Of a DNA stretch of 14,889 nt, positions 5,692 through 12,448 are shown piece by piece (positions within the stretch are counted from its first letter, which is position 1; each line of letters starts with the position of its first letter). Made by a program: the position numbers and the translations under genes. This stretch comes from Synergistaceae bacterium (GTDB lineage Bacteria; Synergistota; Synergistia; Synergistales; Aminobacteriaceae): NCBI GenBank assembly GCA_031270755.1, contig JAISWV010000417.1, positions 1 through 14,889 on the forward strand, in the 5' to 3' direction. The notes beneath the pieces are model-generated. The model searched no databases. It was not told the origin of the DNA and saw nothing but the letters and a program-made list of their open reading frames with translations.

Positions 5692-6608
5692 GATTTTCCC
5701 TTGGCGGCCCCGCGGCTCGTCGCCGATCGATAAAGCTTTTCGAGGGATTCCACGGCGTCGGAAGCCGCGTAGTTCTTCTTCAGAAAATGCCGGGCGCCGG
5801 CCGACGCCGAACGTCCCGCCTCGGACATCACGTCGCCCAGGGCCTTCGTCCAGCTCGACCTATCGCCGCCGCGAGGCACGGCCACATAGCCCCCCGCCCC
5901 CAAAACGGCCTGCAACAGCGGTGCGTCGCAGCCCACCACAGGCACTCCCCGCATCGTCAGGTATGCGGCCAGAAGCACGTTCGAGGGGCTGTCGTCCGTG
6001 AAAAGCGCATGGCCTCTTTTCAAAGAGGTCTCCGTTTCCGACGCACCCACCTCCGACGTTCTGACAGGAATGCCGTCAATACCGGAATCCAGGGCCTCCG
6101 CCAGGTTTTTATCGAGGGGAGCCGCCAAAAGCAGCGTCGAAGGTTTTTTTTCTACTTTTCCTTCTTCGTCGTCTCCTTTGCTTTTGCCGTCCGTCCAGTC
6201 GATTTTGGCGTCAAAGGTGGGAGCGATCAAACTTTCGCCTTGACGAGCCTGTTCCGCAAAAAAGCGTGTCGGATGTCCCCTCCATTTCGGTGAGTTGTCC
6301 AAAACGGTATGTACCGTTCGGGCGCGAAGCCGTATCCATCCCCACCAGAAAGGGGGGTCGCCCCACAGGTGCCAGAGGCTGCCCTTGAAAAGCACCGCGG
6401 CCGCCCGTTCGAAAAAAGTGAGGGAGTTCCACGAGAGAATCCCGTCGATGCGAAAATTCGCCGTCCCCCCTGCCACGTAGACTTGCGGCGTTTTCAGCTC
6501 TCCTTTTTTCGCTTTCAAAGCCGCCGCCAAGCTGTCGATCACGGCGGCCTCCCAGGGGCGGCGAAAAGCGGAAACGTACCAGACGCAATCTATTTTGGAC
6601 CCCATCAT
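5688..6608 (-). CDS. glycosyltransferase-like protein (GT-B C-terminal fold)
   Basis: This 306-residue protein probably transfers a sugar onto an envelope glycolipid. The C-terminal half (about 155-296) has a Rossmann-like layout ending in RGVPVVGCDAPLLQAVLGAGGY. This resembles the sugar-nucleotide site of family 4 glycosyltransferases, where E/D-x3-G-type residues follow a 'GVPVV' strand. The N-terminal half is unusual, with aromatic-rich DPPFWWGW (84-91). A charged linker, DGKSKGDDEEGKVEKK (140-155), joins the two. The ATG at 6606-6608, or the adjacent ATG at 6603, follows AAGGG. The tyrS stop is 29 bases upstream, and the 3' end overlaps the acyltransferase start by 4 bases. I am confident that it is a gene and only moderately confident of the family. 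Confidence 0.6.
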   Translation of the reverse strand: MMGSKIDCVWYVSAFRRPWEAAVIDSLAAALKAKKGELKTPQVYVAGGTANFRIDGILSWNSLTFFERAAAVLFKGSLWHLWGDPPFWWGWIRLRARTVHTVLDNSPKWRGHPTRFFAEQARQGESLIAPTFDAKIDWTDGKSKGDDEEGKVEKKPSTLLLAAPLDKNLAEALDSGIDGIPVRTSEVGASETETSLKRGHALFTDDSPSNVLLAAYLTMRGVPVVGCDAPLLQAVLGAGGYVAVPRGGDRSSWTKALGDVMSEAGRSASAGARHFLKKNYAASDAVESLEKLYRSATSRGAAKGKS

Positions 6609-6637
6609 TTTGCCCTTTTGCTTTTTTGCCTGTCGCT

Positions 6638-7915
6638 TTACTCGAAGGCGGCGAGGTGGAATCTTTTTTTGCCCAAGCGCAGAAAGGCGTATTTGCCGTG
6701 CAAGAGGGCTTCCCGGGACAGGGTGCTTCCCTCGTCTCCCACCCGGCGCTCGTTCAGCGAGACGCCGCCCTGTTTGATGATGCGCCTGGCCTCGCCCTTG
6801 CTTTCGCACGCGCCGCAGGAGACCAAAACGTCCACCACCGTCGCCGGCAAGGGCAGAGACAGAGCCGTGAAGGGCATTTCGTCTTTGAGTATGGCGAAAG
6901 TCTCTTCTTCGATCTCGGAGGCCGCCCCGGACCCGAAGAGGACGTTGCTGGCCGTGACCACGCTTCGAACCGCGGGCTCCCCGTGGACGAGCTTCGTGGC
7001 CTCGAAGGCCAGGCAGCGCTGGGCCGCTCGGGCGCCGGGCTCTTTTTCGTGCCGGGACATGACGGACGCGATCTCCTCCAGGGGCAAAAAGGTGAAAAGC
7101 CTCAAAAGGCGCTCCACGTCCTTGTCGTCGGCGTTGATCCAAAACTGGTAAAACTTGTAAGGGCTGGTTCTCCTTCCGTCGAGCCACACCGCGCCCTCCT
7201 CGGTCTTTCCGAACTTGGTTCCCGACGACGTCAAAAGCAGGGGCTGGGTCAGTCCGAAGACCTCGCCCCCCGTCGTTTTTCGGACGTAGTCGGCCCCCGC
7301 CACCAAGTTGCCCTGCTGGTCGTTGCCGCCCATTTGGAGGCGGCAGCCGTAGGTCTCGTAAAGGTGCCTGAAGTCCATGGACTGCAGCAGCACGTAGGAA
7401 AACTCCGTGTAGGAAATGCTCTTGTCGGGGTCGTTCAGGCGGCTCTTGACGTACTCGCGGGCGATGAGGTTGTTGACCGAGAAATGCTTGCCCACGTCCC
7501 GCAAAACGTCGATAAAGGAAAACGTGGACAGCCAGTCGTAGTTGTTGACCAGCAGCGCGGAGTTTTCTCCGCAGTCGAAGTCCAGAAAGTGGGCCAGCTG
7601 AGGCCGAACGCCCTCGACGTTGCCCCGGACTTCTTCGATGGTGATGAGGTTGCGTTCTTTGCTTTTCCCCGAGGGGTCTCCGATGAGGCCGGTACCGCCG
7701 CCCGCCAAGGCTATAGGGCGGTGTCCGCTGCGCTGAATCCAACCCAGGGCCATAATGGGAATGAGATGCCCCACATGCAGACTCTCCGCCGTGGGGTCGA
7801 ATCCCACGTAGGCCGTCGTCATTTCATTCTGGAAAACCTCCTGCAGCTTCTCGGGCTGACTGCACCATTCCACGAAACCGCGCTCTTGCAAAACTTCATA
7901 GGCGTTGACAGGCAT
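6638..7915 (-). CDS. tyrS: tyrosine-tRNA ligase
   Basis: TyrRS charges tRNA-Tyr with tyrosine in the cytoplasm. The 425 residues match the bacterial TyrRS length. Seen in order are YVGFDPTA (36-43), the class I HIGH motif as HVGH (47-50), GGGTGLIGDPSG (72-83), QMGGNDQ (194-200) and the KMSKS-equivalent KFGKT (234-238). A C-terminal S4 RNA-binding domain includes the IIKQGGVSLN segment. The ATG (7913-7915) has a perfect GGAGGT SD eight bases upstream. A promoter candidate lies at 7951-7980 and a terminator for the preceding gene at about 8012-8040, so tyrS probably heads a transcript with the glycosyltransferase and acyltransferase genes. The leader is far too short for a T-box. Confidence 0.97.
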   Translation of the reverse strand: MPVNAYEVLQERGFVEWCSQPEKLQEVFQNEMTTAYVGFDPTAESLHVGHLIPIMALGWIQRSGHRPIALAGGGTGLIGDPSGKSKERNLITIEEVRGNVEGVRPQLAHFLDFDCGENSALLVNNYDWLSTFSFIDVLRDVGKHFSVNNLIAREYVKSRLNDPDKSISYTEFSYVLLQSMDFRHLYETYGCRLQMGGNDQQGNLVAGADYVRKTTGGEVFGLTQPLLLTSSGTKFGKTEEGAVWLDGRRTSPYKFYQFWINADDKDVERLLRLFTFLPLEEIASVMSRHEKEPGARAAQRCLAFEATKLVHGEPAVRSVVTASNVLFGSGAASEIEEETFAILKDEMPFTALSLPLPATVVDVLVSCGACESKGEARRIIKQGGVSLNERRVGDEGSTLSREALLHGKYAFLRLGKKRFHLAAFE

Positions 7916-7950
7916 CGAAAAAGACCTCCATCAGTCGATAACGTCCGCTT

Positions 7951-7980
7951 ATTGTATCAGTTTCTCCGAAACAGCGGCAA
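7951..7980 (-). promoter_or_regulatory. candidate promoter of tyrS
   Basis: On the minus strand TTGCCG (7975-7980) and TACAAT (7951-7956) are 18 bases apart. The -10 box matches at five of six positions and the -35 box at four. The predicted start is about 30 bases before the tyrS ATG. Confidence 0.5.
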
Positions 7981-8011
7981 GCGCGGCGAAAGAAGATGAA
8001 GGAGAAAGAAG

Positions 8012-8040
8012 AAAAAAATCGGCGTTCTCTGTCAAGGCCG
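8012..8040 (-). terminator. intrinsic terminator after the MaoC-like gene
   Basis: On the minus strand CGGC (8037-8040) pairs with GCCG (8020-8023). TT/AA pairing continues inside after one mismatch, and a run of seven T (8012-8018) follows one base later. The MaoC-like stop codon lies inside the hairpin. The stem is short but the T tract is good. Confidence 0.5.
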
Positions 8041-8508
8041 TCGCTGCGGCTCGGTATCGCGCGGCTTTCGGGAGATGTACTGCTTGTCCACGTAGAACAG
8101 CACGACCTCGTCCTTTTGGTTCTTGACGGTGACGTCCCACCGCACGATTCCGAACTCGTCGTTTTTGACGACTTTCTCCGCGACCTGGAACTCGCAGTGA
8201 ACGGTGTCACCCGGGTACACCGGTTTGACATAACGGACCTTTTCATGTCCGTAGTGGATCATCGACACCTTTGTCGGCAAGACCTCCTTGGCCATAAAGC
8301 CGTCCGCCACGCCCAGGGTCAGAACTCCCTGCACGACGGGGCGGCCGACGGCCGGAAAATTTTTGCAGTATTCCGCGTCCACGTGAAGCGGGTGAGTGTT
8401 GTCCGAGCAGCCGATAAAGAGCCGGATGTCGGCATCCGTCATGGTCCGCCCCGAGCTCAGATGTTTTTCGCCGATTTCGAAGTCCTCGAAATATTTGTAT
8501 TCCGGCAC
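8032..8508 (-). CDS. MaoC-like (R)-hydratase / dehydratase, hot-dog fold
   Basis: This 158-residue single hot-dog domain begins YFEDFEIGEKHLSSGRTMT, typical of MaoC-like dehydratases. It continues with the active-site region SDNTHPLHVD (35-44) and then GVLTLGV. Late strands include VRYVKPVYPGDTV, a hallmark of these proteins. Relatives hydrate enoyl-CoA or mesaconyl-CoA type thioesters, and the substrate here cannot be assigned. The usual pattern is D-x-N/H-P-L-H; here D36 is one residue further from H42, with N37 in the expected Asp position. The start is GTG (8506-8508) with a GGGAGGA SD seven bases upstream. It lies 24 bases after the hemerythrin stop, so the two are probably co-transcribed. 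A terminator follows. Confidence 0.85.
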   Translation of the reverse strand: MPEYKYFEDFEIGEKHLSSGRTMTDADIRLFIGCSDNTHPLHVDAEYCKNFPAVGRPVVQGVLTLGVADGFMAKEVLPTKVSMIHYGHEKVRYVKPVYPGDTVHCEFQVAEKVVKNDEFGIVRWDVTVKNQKDEVVLFYVDKQYISRKPRDTEPQRRP

Positions 8509-8532
8509 GTTAGATTCCTCCCAACTTGAAGC

Positions 8533-8982
8533 TCAGGGCGCGCTCGACCGCTGCGCAGTTCGTGACCCCCCTATCGGTACATCCTCAGTTTTCTGTTTCT
8601 GCAAGTTCTTGTAATAGGTGGCAAATTCTTTGTCGTGGATCATAATGTGGTTCTTGAGCCAATCAGAAACGGCGCGGTTGATCTTGAGCAGAATTATCAA
8701 AGAGCCGTTGCCGTTGTCGTACTCTTGCTTCATTTTTGTGAAGGCGACCACGAAATCGGAGTGCATCTTCTTGTGCGACAGCGCTTTGGGGTATCGCGAT
8801 TTGGCCTGCAGAAGCTGCTCGTCGTTAAAATGCTTTACCACGTACTCGCCCAAAAACTTCAGCGTCCGGGGCACGCGGTCTTTATTGTTTTTATCGAACA
8901 AAATGTCGACTTGCCTGAAAAGTTCTTTATGCTGCGTGTCGATTGCCGGGATACCCGTCTCCAAGCTTTTATTCCAAAGCAT
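8533..8982 (-). CDS. bacteriohemerythrin
   Basis: Hemerythrins bind O2 at a non-heme di-iron centre and serve in O2 sensing, delivery or iron handling. All seven expected ligands are visible: H18 (DTQHKE), H51 and E55 (HFNDE), H70 and H74 (HKKMH), H112 and D117 (HIMIHD). Family spacings are kept, namely 4, 15 and 4 residues between the central ligands and 5 at the end. The N-terminal W3 and the four-helix length also fit. The C-terminal ~20 residues extend past the fold and look disordered. The ATG (8980-8982) follows GGTGG. The gene lies downstream of the Rrf2 regulator and upstream of the MaoC-like gene, with an 8-bp inverted repeat (9027-9060) in its upstream region that may be a control site. 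Confidence 0.94.
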   Translation of the reverse strand: MLWNKSLETGIPAIDTQHKELFRQVDILFDKNNKDRVPRTLKFLGEYVVKHFNDEQLLQAKSRYPKALSHKKMHSDFVVAFTKMKQEYDNGNGSLIILLKINRAVSDWLKNHIMIHDKEFATYYKNLQKQKTEDVPIGGSRTAQRSSAP

Positions 8983-9026
8983 GATTCCACCGCCTTCTTG
9001 TCGATATGTCGAAATACTTTTTCACC

Positions 9027-9060
9027 ATTTCAGTTAGATTTTAAATGAAAACACTGAAAT
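9027..9060. promoter_or_regulatory. inverted repeat upstream of the hemerythrin gene
   Basis: ATTTCAGT (9027-9034) and ACTGAAAT (9053-9060) are perfect 8-bp inverted copies separated by 18 AT-rich bases. A TAAAAT -10-like hexamer lies between them on the minus strand (9038-9043). It lies about 45-80 bases before the hemerythrin start. It could be an operator flanking a promoter or an RNA hairpin with a large loop. I found no convincing -35 box. Confidence 0.45.
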
Positions 9061-9109
9061 TATGCTAAGTATTTGCGGCAAAACCCGGCAACGAAACGCA
9101 GCGGCTGTC

Positions 9110-9550
9110 TCAAATATAATATTGGCCGCCGTCGTTGTGTTTGTGATGATCGTCGAGAATGTCCTGCAGTGTGATGTTGTCCAGATAATCCGCTATGACC
9201 TGTCCCAGTCCGCGCCAGACCCCCAAGGTCATACAGTAGTCGCTGCGGCTGCACGTGTTGACATCGTCCTCCAGGCACGCCACGGGAAGCAAACTGCCCT
9301 CGGTGAGGCGCAGAATGCCGCCGACGGTATAGAGCTCGGGGGACTTGGACAGTTTGTAACCTCCCTGGAACCCTCGGGCCGTCTTCAGGACGTCGGCGTT
9401 TTTCAAGAGCGTTATGATCTGTTCCAGGTAATTCTTGGAAATACCTTGCCTTTCCGCCACGTCTTTCAACGCGACAAAATCGTCGTTTCCATGTTCAGCC
9501 AAATCCAACAACATTCGCAGGGCATACCGCCCCTTTGTCGATATCTTCAC
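9110..9550 (-). CDS. Rrf2 family transcriptional regulator (IscR-like, Fe-S type)
   Basis: This 146-residue Rrf2 protein starts MKISTKGRYALRMLLDLA, the family hallmark. The winged helix-turn-helix follows, with LKDVAERQGISKNYLEQI (29-46) as recognition region and GFQGGYKLSK (60-69) as wing. Three cysteines, C92, C100 and C106, occupy the place where IscR and relatives bind a [2Fe-2S] cluster. CymR-type members lack these, so this one probably senses Fe-S, iron or redox state. The start is GTG (9548-9550), with GAGGTG seven bases upstream. A near-perfect 8-base direct repeat (9561-9576) overlaps that SD and could be an autoregulatory site. It is divergent from the type IV pilus operon and upstream of the hemerythrin gene. 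Targets may include cysK in this window, by inference only. Confidence 0.93.
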   Translation of the reverse strand: MKISTKGRYALRMLLDLAEHGNDDFVALKDVAERQGISKNYLEQIITLLKNADVLKTARGFQGGYKLSKSPELYTVGGILRLTEGSLLPVACLEDDVNTCSRSDYCMTLGVWRGLGQVIADYLDNITLQDILDDHHKHNDGGQYYI

Positions 9551-9560
9551 GACTCGTCAC

Positions 9561-9576
9561 CTCGTATACTCGTATT
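9561..9576. repeat. 8-base direct repeat at the rrf2 translation start region
   Basis: CTCGTATA (9561-9568) and CTCGTATT (9569-9576) are adjacent copies with one mismatch, and the first overlaps the SD of the Rrf2 gene. The placement fits an autoregulatory site, but a short direct repeat can arise by chance. The rest of 9577-9752 holds two T7 tracts (about 9632-9638 and 9668-9674), an ATGCCAT repeat at 9660 and 9680, and no gene. Confidence 0.4.
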
Positions 9577-9752
9577 GATGAAGCGGCCCGCGCCGCACCA
9601 TGAAAGTGAAAACGCCACGAACGCAATTGTCGTTTTTTTATTTTCATGCAACTTGTATTATGCCATCGTTTTTTTAAAGATGCCATATGAGATTTCAAAT
9701 CATGTTTTTCGGATCACGGCATAAAGGAGAACAACATAGATATTTTGGATTC

Positions 9753-9781
9753 TTGACAAAAATTTCTATTTAGAGTACCTT
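9753..9781 (+). promoter_or_regulatory. candidate promoter of the minor pilin operon
   Basis: A perfect TTGACA (9753-9758) is followed after 17 bases by TACCTT (9776-9781), a poor -10 box with three of six matches. A promoter with a strong -35 and a weak -10 box may need an activator. The leader to the first pilin ATG would be about 95 bases. The in-frame upstream ATG at 9798 lacks an SD. Confidence 0.4.
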
Positions 9782-9884
9782 TCAGGAATATAAGCTTATG
9801 TGTTATGGGCCTGAAGATGTTGTTTGTGTGAATCTCGACTCTCGGCTTACTGTCATGAAAAATTGCGAAACAGGAGGGAACTGG

Positions 9885-10355
9885 ATGAAAGCAACGCGAC
9901 GAAGGATGACGTGGAGCATACGCAAAAGAAGCGCAAATACGCGAGGCGGGTTCTCGCTTATTGATTGTCTTATTTTGCTGTTGATTTTGGGGCTTGCTCT
10001 GGGAGCGATCACCTCTACTCTTTTTTGGGCTTCTGACCTCGGAAACTTCAACAGAGCGTCGTTGGGGATGCGTACCGTGGCCTCCAGCGTGTTCGAGGCT
10101 TTGGAGTCGGTTCCCCCCGCCGTGCTGGATTCGAACTTCAACGCCGCGTTCACGGCTTTGATCGCCTCGCTTGGAGGAAGCGGCAACAGGCTCGGAGGAT
10201 ACACCTTCACCGCAACCTCTGCCCCTGCGGTCAATGGAGCGCGTGAAGTCACGATGACGATCTCTCAGACGGCATCGAAGAAAGCGAACTACACTCTGAG
10301 AAGACCCATCAACAGCTTTTCCGAAAACACGGCAGATGACGTTATTGACAGCTGA
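9885..10355 (+). CDS. type IV minor prepilin, PilV-like
   Basis: This 156-residue secreted prepilin has the type III leader of type IV pilins: a basic 22-residue leader ends in GG^FSLID, then a hydrophobic helix (CLILLLILGLALGAITSTLFW). Cleavage by PilD-type peptidase would follow G22. Position +5 of the mature protein is Asp (D27) instead of the usual Glu. The acidic charge is kept, so assembly is probably possible. The rest is a small globular domain rich in Ala, Ser and Thr. The ATG was chosen because AGGAGG lies seven bases upstream; the longer frame from 9798 has no SD and would bury the leader. It is the first gene of a four-gene minor pilin/PilY1 operon. The PilV label follows gene order and size, not a specific signature. 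Confidence 0.78.
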   Translation: MKATRRRMTWSIRKRSANTRGGFSLIDCLILLLILGLALGAITSTLFWASDLGNFNRASLGMRTVASSVFEALESVPPAVLDSNFNAAFTALIASLGGSGNRLGGYTFTATSAPAVNGAREVTMTISQTASKKANYTLRRPINSFSENTADDVIDS

Positions 10356-10390
10356 CCTTGTGACGGCTCATGAAGGGTAGGATCGTGAAT

Positions 10391-11596
10391 ATGCATATAG
10401 ATCGGAAAGCCGTGAAAAAAAGGTCCGCGCGAGGGTTTTCCTTCGTGGAAATACTCATAGGGCTGCTCATCGTCAGCATCGTAGGAGTTGTAATCGTACA
10501 AACGTTATGGATGGTCATGGCCCTCTTCTCCCAGACGGAGGACTACACCGTCGCCCACCAGGAAATCGAGCAGACTCTTTACCGCCTGGGCGGGCAAATC
10601 ACCAACGCGGGCTTGGGTATGCCCAACAACAAAATGGGCGTGGGCTCTTTCGCCAGCGCTTTTCACGACCCCGCGACCCCTCCCGTTATGGGGATAATGG
10701 GGGCTTACAATGAAAACTGGGGGGGACCCATCACACTGGCCAACACTCTCTCTTTGGACAAAACCGCCTTCGTACAACCGGAGGAAAATATAACTTTACT
10801 CGACGGGAGAAAAATTTACGGCGGTCCTGTGCTGTACTACGCGTGGTCCATTCCCACGGGAGTACATATTAGAAGGGCGGTCAATAGAACCCCTGGCCCA
10901 GACTACGACAAAGACTTAGCTCCAGTTTCAGTGGCACTCTTAGACAGTGATGTCAAGAGCGGGACGCAAATCAGGTTTTCTCTGCTGAACGACGCCGGCG
11001 ACATAACCCGTTTGGAGCAATTCCGGTCCCCCTATGACGGACGGCCAATCGGGCTTTCCATGAACAACACCGCAAATGATTCTCTGGCCTCCACGCGCCG
11101 TTGGATCACGTTCCCCACGCTGCGGGTGCCCTTTTGGGTCAGCTGCTGGAACAACGCCGGCGACAACAGGGGGAACGGGAGCACTGAAAACGACACGCTC
11201 ATGACAGAAATGGCTCCGGGAGCAGAGCTGCTGTCCGATGACATGTTTACCAGAGTTTTCGCCAACTACGAAGAAGTGCATCTGGTGCAAGCCTGCCGCC
11301 TTTACGTGGAGAACGGCGTTTTGATTCAAGAATTCTTCGACACGGGATACGAGAACGCTTCGAACCGCGTGAGGGTCGAGATGGCTCAGGGGATCGTAGG
11401 GCTGTATTTCACTTTTGACGCGGAGCGGCGCCTTTTGACGATGTACATTGCAGCTCGGGGAAACGACCCTATACCCGTGGGGAAAAAAACGAGCCCTCCA
11501 TTGATTTGGCCCAATTATCCGGGGGCCGCAATAGCGTCTGCGGATTTGAGGTACCGTGTTGTGACCAGCATGATGACGTGGAGGATAAGAAATTGA
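10391..11596 (+). CDS. type IV minor prepilin, PilW-like
   Basis: This protein of about 401 residues has a basic leader ending RSARG^FSFVEILIGLLIVSIVGVVIV, a textbook prepilin cleavage site with Glu at +5. The long C-terminal globular part is typical in length of PilW-like minor pilins, which are larger than the others. It includes the segment PNNKMGVG often seen near 'GLGMP' in PilW-like proteins. ATG 10391 is preferred because AGGA lies eight bases upstream and the leader becomes 15 residues. GTG 10385 (AAGGG seven bases before) and ATG 10370 (no SD) are alternatives in the same frame. The stop is followed after one base by the next ATG, so translation is probably coupled. PilW-like pilins join the tip/priming complex with PilV, PilX and PilY1. 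Confidence 0.8.
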   Translation: MHIDRKAVKKRSARGFSFVEILIGLLIVSIVGVVIVQTLWMVMALFSQTEDYTVAHQEIEQTLYRLGGQITNAGLGMPNNKMGVGSFASAFHDPATPPVMGIMGAYNENWGGPITLANTLSLDKTAFVQPEENITLLDGRKIYGGPVLYYAWSIPTGVHIRRAVNRTPGPDYDKDLAPVSVALLDSDVKSGTQIRFSLLNDAGDITRLEQFRSPYDGRPIGLSMNNTANDSLASTRRWITFPTLRVPFWVSCWNNAGDNRGNGSTENDTLMTEMAPGAELLSDDMFTRVFANYEEVHLVQACRLYVENGVLIQEFFDTGYENASNRVRVEMAQGIVGLYFTFDAERRLLTMYIAARGNDPIPVGKKTSPPLIWPNYPGAAIASADLRYRVVTSMMTWRIRN

Positions 11597-11597
11597 C

Positions 11598-12416
11598 ATG
11601 AAGGACAGAATATTGGAGGCGCTCGATTTGGGTTTGAAGGGAATTTGCGTGATGGCAAAGGGTATCGGCCAGAGGATAAAAGGTACGGAGAACGTGTTTT
11701 TTTCGCGCCGGAGGGGATTCGCCCTGCAGTTGGCGCTGGTGGTTATGCTGGTGGGGAGCATTTTGGTCGTCGCGATTTACGAGTTTACGTCCATGGCCCT
11801 GAAGGGGACCACGGAAAGAAGCGTGGTTTACGGGGACCAAATGCTGGTGGCTGGCTATGCCGAAAAGGCCAAAGGCGTCATTCTCAGTGAAATGCAGAGG
11901 ATCGGAACGGCTATACATCCGAGAATAGGTTCAATACAGTACACGGAACTTCCCAACCCGGGTCAAACTATCGCCTGGCAGGCAAAGAATCCCAAGAGGC
12001 CCGAGATCCACTCCGCGAACGAATTGCAAATCAAGTTCGATGCTCCTCCGTTGGACCCCGCTTTGAACTCGCTGGTGTCCGACGACAGGATGGAAGGCGG
12101 CCGGAGGGTGGTCCTGCAGGTATTCGACCTCACCTACGACGCGACGCAGATTTCGAGTATTGTGACCAATCCGGCGGAGATGCAAAACCTGCCCCCCGCC
12201 CTCAGCCTCAACAGCAAGCAGAAGGGAAAGAGCAGCGGTATGGGAAACGAGGGAATGGTGGACGGAGATCCTAAAACGGGTACCCCGCTGGACGATATGA
12301 AAGGAAAAGAACTCGACCTGGCCCGTTTCGGCGCTTATCCAATACGCACCAGAATTTTCGAGGGGGATAAACTCGCTCGCGTAACAGAGGAAGCGTTTTT
12401 CCAAGTTCTTCAATAA
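11598..12416 (+). CDS. PilX/GspK-like minor prepilin
   Basis: The protein has up to 272 residues. RRRG^FALQLALVVMLVGSILVVAIYEFTSMAL forms a prepilin-like cleavage site and helix, followed by a soluble domain (SVVYGDQMLVAGYAEKAKGVIL and onward). Mature residue +5 is Leu, not Glu. GspK and several PilX-like tip subunits also lack Glu5, which is thought to let them sit at the tip without a subunit ahead. The ATG at 11598 lies one base after the upstream stop and gives a 40-residue leader. ATG 11652, with AAGGGA nine bases before, gives a more usual 22-residue leader and may be the true start. No other pilin signature allows a firmer name. The PilY1-type gene follows 32 bases later. Confidence 0.68.
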   Translation: MKDRILEALDLGLKGICVMAKGIGQRIKGTENVFFSRRRGFALQLALVVMLVGSILVVAIYEFTSMALKGTTERSVVYGDQMLVAGYAEKAKGVILSEMQRIGTAIHPRIGSIQYTELPNPGQTIAWQAKNPKRPEIHSANELQIKFDAPPLDPALNSLVSDDRMEGGRRVVLQVFDLTYDATQISSIVTNPAEMQNLPPALSLNSKQKGKSSGMGNEGMVDGDPKTGTPLDDMKGKELDLARFGAYPIRTRIFEGDKLARVTEEAFFQVLQ

Positions 12417-12448
12417 AGATTACGAAAAGACACAAAGGAGGTTTTAGC

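Noticed and set aside
6626..7999. 457-codon plus-strand ORF opposite tyrS
   Set aside because: tyrS has all catalytic motifs and a perfect SD. The opposite frame is open only because of codon bias.
9798..9884. Riboswitch or leader peptide in the pilin operon leader
   Set aside because: I could not match it to the c-di-GMP or other riboswitch cores, and the small upstream reading frame lacks an SD.
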